The position numbers and the translations under genes were made by a program. A model generated the notes under the pieces. It saw nothing but the letters and a program-made list of their open reading frames with translations, was not told the DNA's origin and made no database searches. From CAZXYF01 sp964644705 (GTDB lineage Bacteria; Planctomycetota; Brocadiia; SM23-32), in the NCBI GenBank assembly GCA_964644705.1, contig CAZXYF010000032.1, forward strand, positions 1 through 23,087: a DNA stretch of 23,087 nucleotides, in the 5' to 3' direction. Of this stretch, positions 22,910-23,087 are shown one piece after another (positions within the stretch are counted from its first letter, which is position 1; each line of letters starts with the position of its first letter).

Positions 22910-23062
22910 GATCGCCGGAGGCGATCTCTGGAGTGCGCTGGCCATGCCAGCGCTTTCCCTTTTTCGGGAACACCGCAGCGCAAACATTCAACTTTGAACT
23001 TTTACCCTACAACCTCCAACATTCGCGGTGGGCAGGTAGGTGTTGAGCGCTGCGCGACACCT
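22910..23062. repeat. Cluster of REP-like palindromes
   Basis: Two perfect inverted repeats (7 and 8 bp arms, 3 nt loops) stand 8 bp apart, followed about 85 bp later by a third hairpin with an 8 bp arm. The pattern of short perfect stems in an A+T/G+C mixed spacer resembles dispersed intergenic repeats of PVC genomes. Copy number cannot be judged from one window. Confidence 0.4.
22935..22964 (+). terminator. Possible terminator of the GH50-sulfatase operon
   Basis: The 8 bp stem GCGCTGGC/GCCAGCGC with a CAT loop is followed by TTTCCCTTTTT, an imperfect T-run. It lies about 155 bp after the sulfatase stop. It may equally be one unit of the repeat cluster. Confidence 0.45.
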
Positions 23063-23087
23063 TGTCTACACGACGCGCTGAACGCAA

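Larger units (their letters stand above)
22780..23087. other. 308 bp non-coding right edge with palindromic repeats
   Basis: Contains three palindromes: GATCGCC-GGA-GGCGATC (22910-22926), GCGCTGGC-CAT-GCCAGCGC (22935-22953) and AGGTGTTG...CGACACCT (23038-23062), with a low-complexity tract of TTCAACTTTGAAC type between them (about 22986-23022). No gene is supported; a 67-codon open frame on the minus strand (22784-22987) is read straight through the palindromes and looks random. Confidence 0.55.

Noticed and set aside
22784..22987. 67-codon minus-strand frame at the right edge
   Set aside because: It reads through the palindromic repeats and ends next to the sulfatase; composition looks random.
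1..23087. CRISPR array, prophage or defence island
   Set aside because: No regularly spaced repeats, integrase, phage structural or nuclease/methylase genes were seen; gene content is metabolic and housekeeping.

Overview
This 23 kb window looks like chromosomal DNA from an anaerobic or fermentative, probably marine or saline, bacterium of the PVC group. Kiritimatiellota is my best guess. The guess rests on two type I sulfatases, a GH50-type (agarase-like) glycoside hydrolase, an NAD-linked [NiFe] hydrogenase, a rubrerythrin-like protein, acidic proteins and good Shine-Dalgarno sites. No rRNA or marker phylogeny was available to confirm it.

Left part, 1-7150, mostly minus strand: a ComM/YifB-type Mg-chelatase-like ATPase; a two-gene cupin-sulfatase operon with a clear sigma70-type promoter; a small DUF2905 membrane protein on the plus strand; then the housekeeping operon ffh-rpsP-trmD-rplS, which lacks the usual KH-protein and rimM genes between rpsP and trmD.

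Middle, 7151-11431, plus strand: an SGNH/GDSL-like hydrolase with an N-terminal beta-rich region, a ferritin-like/rubrerythrin-like protein behind a good promoter and a long leader, EPSP synthase (aroA), and a macro-domain protein.

Hydrogenase region, 11525-18139, minus strand: hoxE-hoxF-hoxU-hoxY-hoxH encode a complete group 3d-type NAD(P)-linked bidirectional [NiFe] hydrogenase. They are followed by a hairpin-rich spacer with an intrinsic terminator, a hydrogenase maturation protease, and a uroporphyrinogen-decarboxylase-superfamily protein with the HxC...C zinc site of corrinoid methyltransferases. HoxEFU form the NADH-oxidising diaphorase, HoxYH the H2-activating module, and the protease would trim the 26-residue HoxH tail. 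A divergent single-domain response regulator lies across a 436 bp intergenic region rich in promoter-like and palindromic elements.

Right part, 18957-23087, plus strand: a tRNA-Val(UAC) with its own promoter, then a GH50-like hydrolase and a second sulfatase in tandem, suggesting use of sulfated galactan oligosaccharides. None of the carbohydrate-active proteins has an evident signal peptide. The window ends in a cluster of short palindromes resembling dispersed intergenic repeats.

I found no CRISPR array, intact transposase, rRNA or recognisable defence system. The most interesting material is the regulatory DNA and spacer RNA around the hydrogenase operon, the attached methyltransferase-like gene, and the apparently cytoplasmic sulfatase/glycosidase set.
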